Source of the DNA: CAWGMT01 sp963823675
GTDB lineage: Bacteria; Planctomycetota; Planctomycetia; Isosphaerales; Isosphaeraceae
NCBI GenBank assembly: GCA_963823675.1
Contig: CAWGMT010000007.1
Span: 372,001-436,000, forward strand
DNA length: 64,000 nucleotides
Direction: 5' to 3'
Position 1 is the stretch's first letter, and every line of letters starts with the position of its first letter. The notes beneath the pieces were generated by a model, which did no database searches, had not been told where the DNA came from, and was given only the letters and a program-made list of their open reading frames with translations. Below are positions 62,501 through 64,000 of the stretch, in pieces. Position numbers and translations under genes: made by a program.

Positions 62501-62740
62501 GACCCAACCGGGGTCGAGCTTCTTGTCCGGCGGCACCAACCGCGCGAAGTCGGACGACTCGAACGGCCCGGCCATTGCCAAAGCGCTCTCTCCGGCAAGC
62601 GACGCGGCCGCTCCCAAGCCCACGATCTGCAAGAACTCGCGGCGGCTGGTCGGACCACAACAACCCGGCCCAGTACATTCACGCGCGGCCGAAGAGGGCT
62701 CGCCGGCTCTCGCGTCGTCCCGATCGTCTAAGTTGCTCAT
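59549..62740 (-). CDS. GH116 beta-glucosidase (GBA2-type), Tat-exported
   Basis: 1,063 residues from ATG 62740 (GGGAAG upstream); the frame opens at 62782. A twin-arginine signal is clear: TSRREFLQIVGLGAAASLAG (about residues 31-50). The N-terminal beta-sandwich (DUF608/GH116_N) includes PALDKIGMPVGGLCAGQLYL and LWHWDIFNRVDHTNDAHYAH. The C-terminal alpha6/alpha6 barrel has GCCAGTCTHVWHYAQAVARL, DGQAGCILRVYREHEMSAD, GLLDGAQHNTLDAQWYGEVP, SYDGCEIDQVFGQHWAFQV and YFNECMNGFEYQAAGHMIWE. GH116 includes bacterial beta-glucosidases/xylosidases and human glucosylceramidase 2. An insertion of about 130 residues (ILANFDGDSYGRWTVEGQAF) between the two parts looks like a carbohydrate-binding jelly roll, giving a longer protein than usual. 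Frame intact. Confidence 0.92.
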   Translation of the reverse strand: MSNLDDRDDARAGEPSSAARECTGPGCCGPTSRREFLQIVGLGAAASLAGESALAMAGPFESSDFARLVPPDKKLDPGWVKSLYARGESTVYRGPALDKIGMPVGGLCAGQLYLGGDGKLWHWDIFNRVDHTNDAHYAHPLRPESPLAQGFAVRIKKDGHTDVRTLDRNGFADVQFRGEYPLGLVSYEDPACAVTVGLEAFSPFIPLATLDSSLPATVLVYRVKNTASEPLDIEIGGWLENAVCLDTGRPAEGFRRNRVVRASHALLVESWAEPAPVEPQARMRPPIILANFDGDSYGRWTVEGQAFGKEPSHGARTIQQLRGFEGKGLVNSWTGTDALQGRLLSPRFTIDRAYVNFLIGGGNHPGKTCINLKVAGQVVMTTTGQNSDAMEWTAWDVRHLAGKTAQIEIVDASSAGWGHIDIDQIELADRPRVERVPLVMRPDHGTLCFALLAPGAGDRAMASISTGELSESVFGGGAVDRKPFGTKLVGAIVRTARLAPGEEASAAFVIAWHFPNLSLPGTRLPARVGRHYAARLEAARDVASYVAANFERLASDTRLWHRTWYDSTLPHWFLDRTFLNTSILATSTAHRFQNGRFYGWEGVGCCAGTCTHVWHYAQAVARLFPDLERILREEVDYRDGVGFDPATGIISHRAEEPVGPAVDGQAGCILRVYREHEMSADPAFLERLWPKVKKSLEYLIKHDSNADGLLDGAQHNTLDAQWYGEVPWLSSLYIAALAAGEAMAREMHDDAFAGRCRGLRERGAKSLVDQLWNGELGYFIQRPDPAHPRAVGSYDGCEIDQVFGQHWAFQVGLGRLLFEPHVKRALQSLWTYNFAPDVGPYRAVNKPGRWYAMPGEAGLLMVTFPKGSRPGIDDPSGGWSTMYFNECMNGFEYQAAGHMIWEGMVLEGLAITRAIHDRYEASRRNPWNEVECGDHYARSMASYGVYLAACGFEYHGPKGHIGFVPRLGPDDFRAAFTAALGWGTFSQTRGEKSQKASIALRWGTLRLKSIRLGIKPGFEPAAARVTRGDRTWNVPITTSGGLVDLTLPEEVTLAAGQELEIEL

Positions 62741-63642
62741 CGCGAGCGCTTCCCGTTTTCCGGCCGTACGATTACTCACCATTGCGCACCCAACCGCAGG
62801 GCCAACCCCTCAATCCTACGGCCGTGTGAGCATCACCCGCAACCCGCAGGAGACCACCCGAGGGTCGGTGCTCAAGAACCACAAGCAAGGTCGCGCTCCC
62901 AGCGCTGGCAGTGAAAACGCGTGCTTCCGCAGTGCGAAAGCCGGCAAAAAGGCGCTGGCGGACGTCAATTTCAACCACTCTGAAATGCAAGCCGTTCTGA
63001 AACGATCCCTACCACGACGGCCGCGCCTGACGCGAAGTTCAAGGGGCAACTCGCGTTGCGTGCGCCGGCGACGTCCTTTCCGCAGTGAGAGAAAATGAGA
63101 GCCAGTGGGACGATTCCGGCGGTTTTTCGCCTCCGTCACCCTTGTTTTTAAGCCCAAGACCGTTCGTCGGAGCGGTTTTTCGGGCCGCGGGCGACCATGG
63201 AATAGGGACTTACGTTAACGGAACAGGGCCCTCGACCCCTTCGACGAACGGTATCGCTTTCAAGCCCCCTCCGGCGACTGGAAGGCGCACGTGACGAGGC
63301 AAAGAAATGTCGTGCAATCGCTAGTTGAGCGGCCTTTCTGATTTCTCTATCTACAGAGTGCGCTGATTTAGAAATCTCGTTAACGCAAGATTTACAAATA
63401 GGCGAAATTCCTGCCGCAAGTCCTTACCCCGGCAACTGAAGAAAAATCGCGAATTTTTTTCCCACTGTTCACTGAAACCGGCGCGACCCGATGGTGCCAA
63501 CGGGGCGTTATTCGGATTCCCCTGGTTATAGCGCAAAGCGGCAAGCTAACGGAAGGGATAATCGTGACGAATTTGCCGGCAACAGAGCGCTGACCTCAGG
63601 CAACGAACACCCGACACCGAAGCACGGGTACCAAGCCAGCGC
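62741..63642. other. Long intergenic region, nothing recognised
   Basis: About 900 bases between the GH116 gene and the heptamer repeats. Short frames exist on both strands but none shows a family pattern. GC falls noticeably in 63300-63560, with A/T runs (TTTTTTTCCCACTG near 63455), as expected of regulatory or untranslated DNA. Confidence 0.5.
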
Positions 63643-63761
63643 CAACTGTCAACCGACAACTGACAACCGACAACCGACAACTGACAACCGCCAACTGACA
63701 ACCGCCAACTGACAACTGACAACTGACAACTGACAACCGCCAACTGACAACCGACAACTGT
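63643..63761. repeat. Heptamer tandem repeat, 17 units of CAACYGM
   Basis: Seventeen consecutive 7-base units without interruption: CAACTGT, CAACCGA, CAACTGA and CAACCGC in mixed order, starting and ending with CAACTGT. The unit variants alternate, with a run of four CAACTGA in the middle. It resembles the short tandemly repeated repetitive (STRR) heptamers known from cyanobacteria. It lies 86 bases before the sigma-factor start, so copy number could affect that promoter. Confidence 0.95.
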
Positions 63762-63846
63762 TCGAGTCCTTCTCGAATCCCCTATAATGCGATTCCCGTG
63801 CGTGAGTTTTTGCCACGAAATGCGTCTCTATCAATAGGGGGCGTCA

Positions 63847-64000
63847 TTGACTCAGGCCTTCGGGCATGCGCGCCGTCCTCTGGCGGAGTACCGAGAATAC
63901 TTGAGGCTGCTGGCGCGGTTGCAGCTCGACCCCCGGCTGCGGGGGGAGCTCGATCCGTCCGACGTGGTGCAGCAAACGCTGCTCAAGGCCCATGAGCGAC
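63847..64000 (+). CDS. ECF-type RNA polymerase sigma factor, 3'-partial
   Basis: 51 codons visible before the window ends. TTG 63847 is supported by AGGGGG 6 bases upstream. The protein starts TQAFGHARRPLAEYREYLRL then LARLQLDPRLRGELDPSDVV and QQTLLKAHER, the sigma region 2 start typical of the planctomycete ECF group, in which the DPSDVVQQTLLKAH stretch is nearly invariant. Such factors often precede a serine/threonine kinase gene, which would be outside the window. Confidence 0.9.
   Translation, partial: MTQAFGHARRPLAEYREYLRLLARLQLDPRLRGELDPSDVVQQTLLKAHER

Noticed and set aside
63643..63761. Possible CRISPR array
   Set aside because: The unit is 7 bases with no spacers; it is a simple heptamer tandem repeat.

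Overview
The window is high-GC bacterial DNA, almost certainly from a planctomycete and most likely close to the Isosphaeraceae. The evidence is the set of planctomycete-typical families: a DUF1592/1588/1585 cytochrome-like protein with a DUF1552 partner, an M56 peptidase fused to a DUF1559-like tail, DUF4058, a secreted beta-propeller with an LESRCLLA motif near its N-terminus, SGNH/TPR proteins, and an ECF sigma factor preceded by heptamer tandem repeats. No rRNA, tRNA, CRISPR array, phage or insertion sequence with a transposase was seen.

Layout. 1-3.2 kb: partial DUF1592-type protein and DUF1552 protein. 3.4-10 kb: PL10 pectate lyase, glycosyltransferase, ArnT-like membrane glycosyltransferase, LMF1-like protein. 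10-14.7 kb: tandem TlpA-like thioredoxins, a secreted protein with an in-frame UGA near its end, and a MoaD-like/BNR-repeat pair. 14.8-18.1 kb: BlaI/M56-type regulatory pair, the peptidase broken twice. 18.1-25.5 kb: a scarred region with gene remnants, a MATE transporter, a two-gene insertion bracketed by a copy of the MATE 3' end, DUF4058, PlsC and a GNAT-aminotransferase remnant. 25.6-39.6 kb: a purine catabolism cluster. 39.7-45.8 kb: TPR protein, small membrane protein, esterase, DUF1801, beta-propeller, methyltransferase, Uma2 remnant. 45.8-50.2 kb: biotin genes bioA-bioD-bioF, divergent from bioB. 50.3-55.4 kb: a three-gene coiled-coil/WXG-like/FtsK-ATPase locus, the best candidate here for an uncharacterised system. 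55.5-62.7 kb: glycosidase-like protein, SGNH/TPR protein, GH116 glucosidase. 62.7-64 kb: long intergenic region and the start of an ECF sigma factor.

How the genes work together. The purine cluster encodes guanine and adenine deaminases, xanthine dehydrogenase, urate hydroxylase, HIU hydrolase, OHCU decarboxylase, allantoinase, allantoate amidohydrolase, ureidoglycine aminohydrolase and a second M20 hydrolase that would fit ureidoglycolate. Together they could take purine bases to glyoxylate, CO2 and ammonia. The bio genes cover the last four steps of biotin synthesis.

Caution. At least a dozen genes are interrupted by one-base frameshifts or single in-frame stops, including housekeeping-type genes (bioA, bioB, allB, uraD). 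Many shifts lie in G/C runs, so sequence error is a serious alternative to true pseudogenes. The remnants in 18-25.5 kb also have missing segments and look like real decay or recombination.
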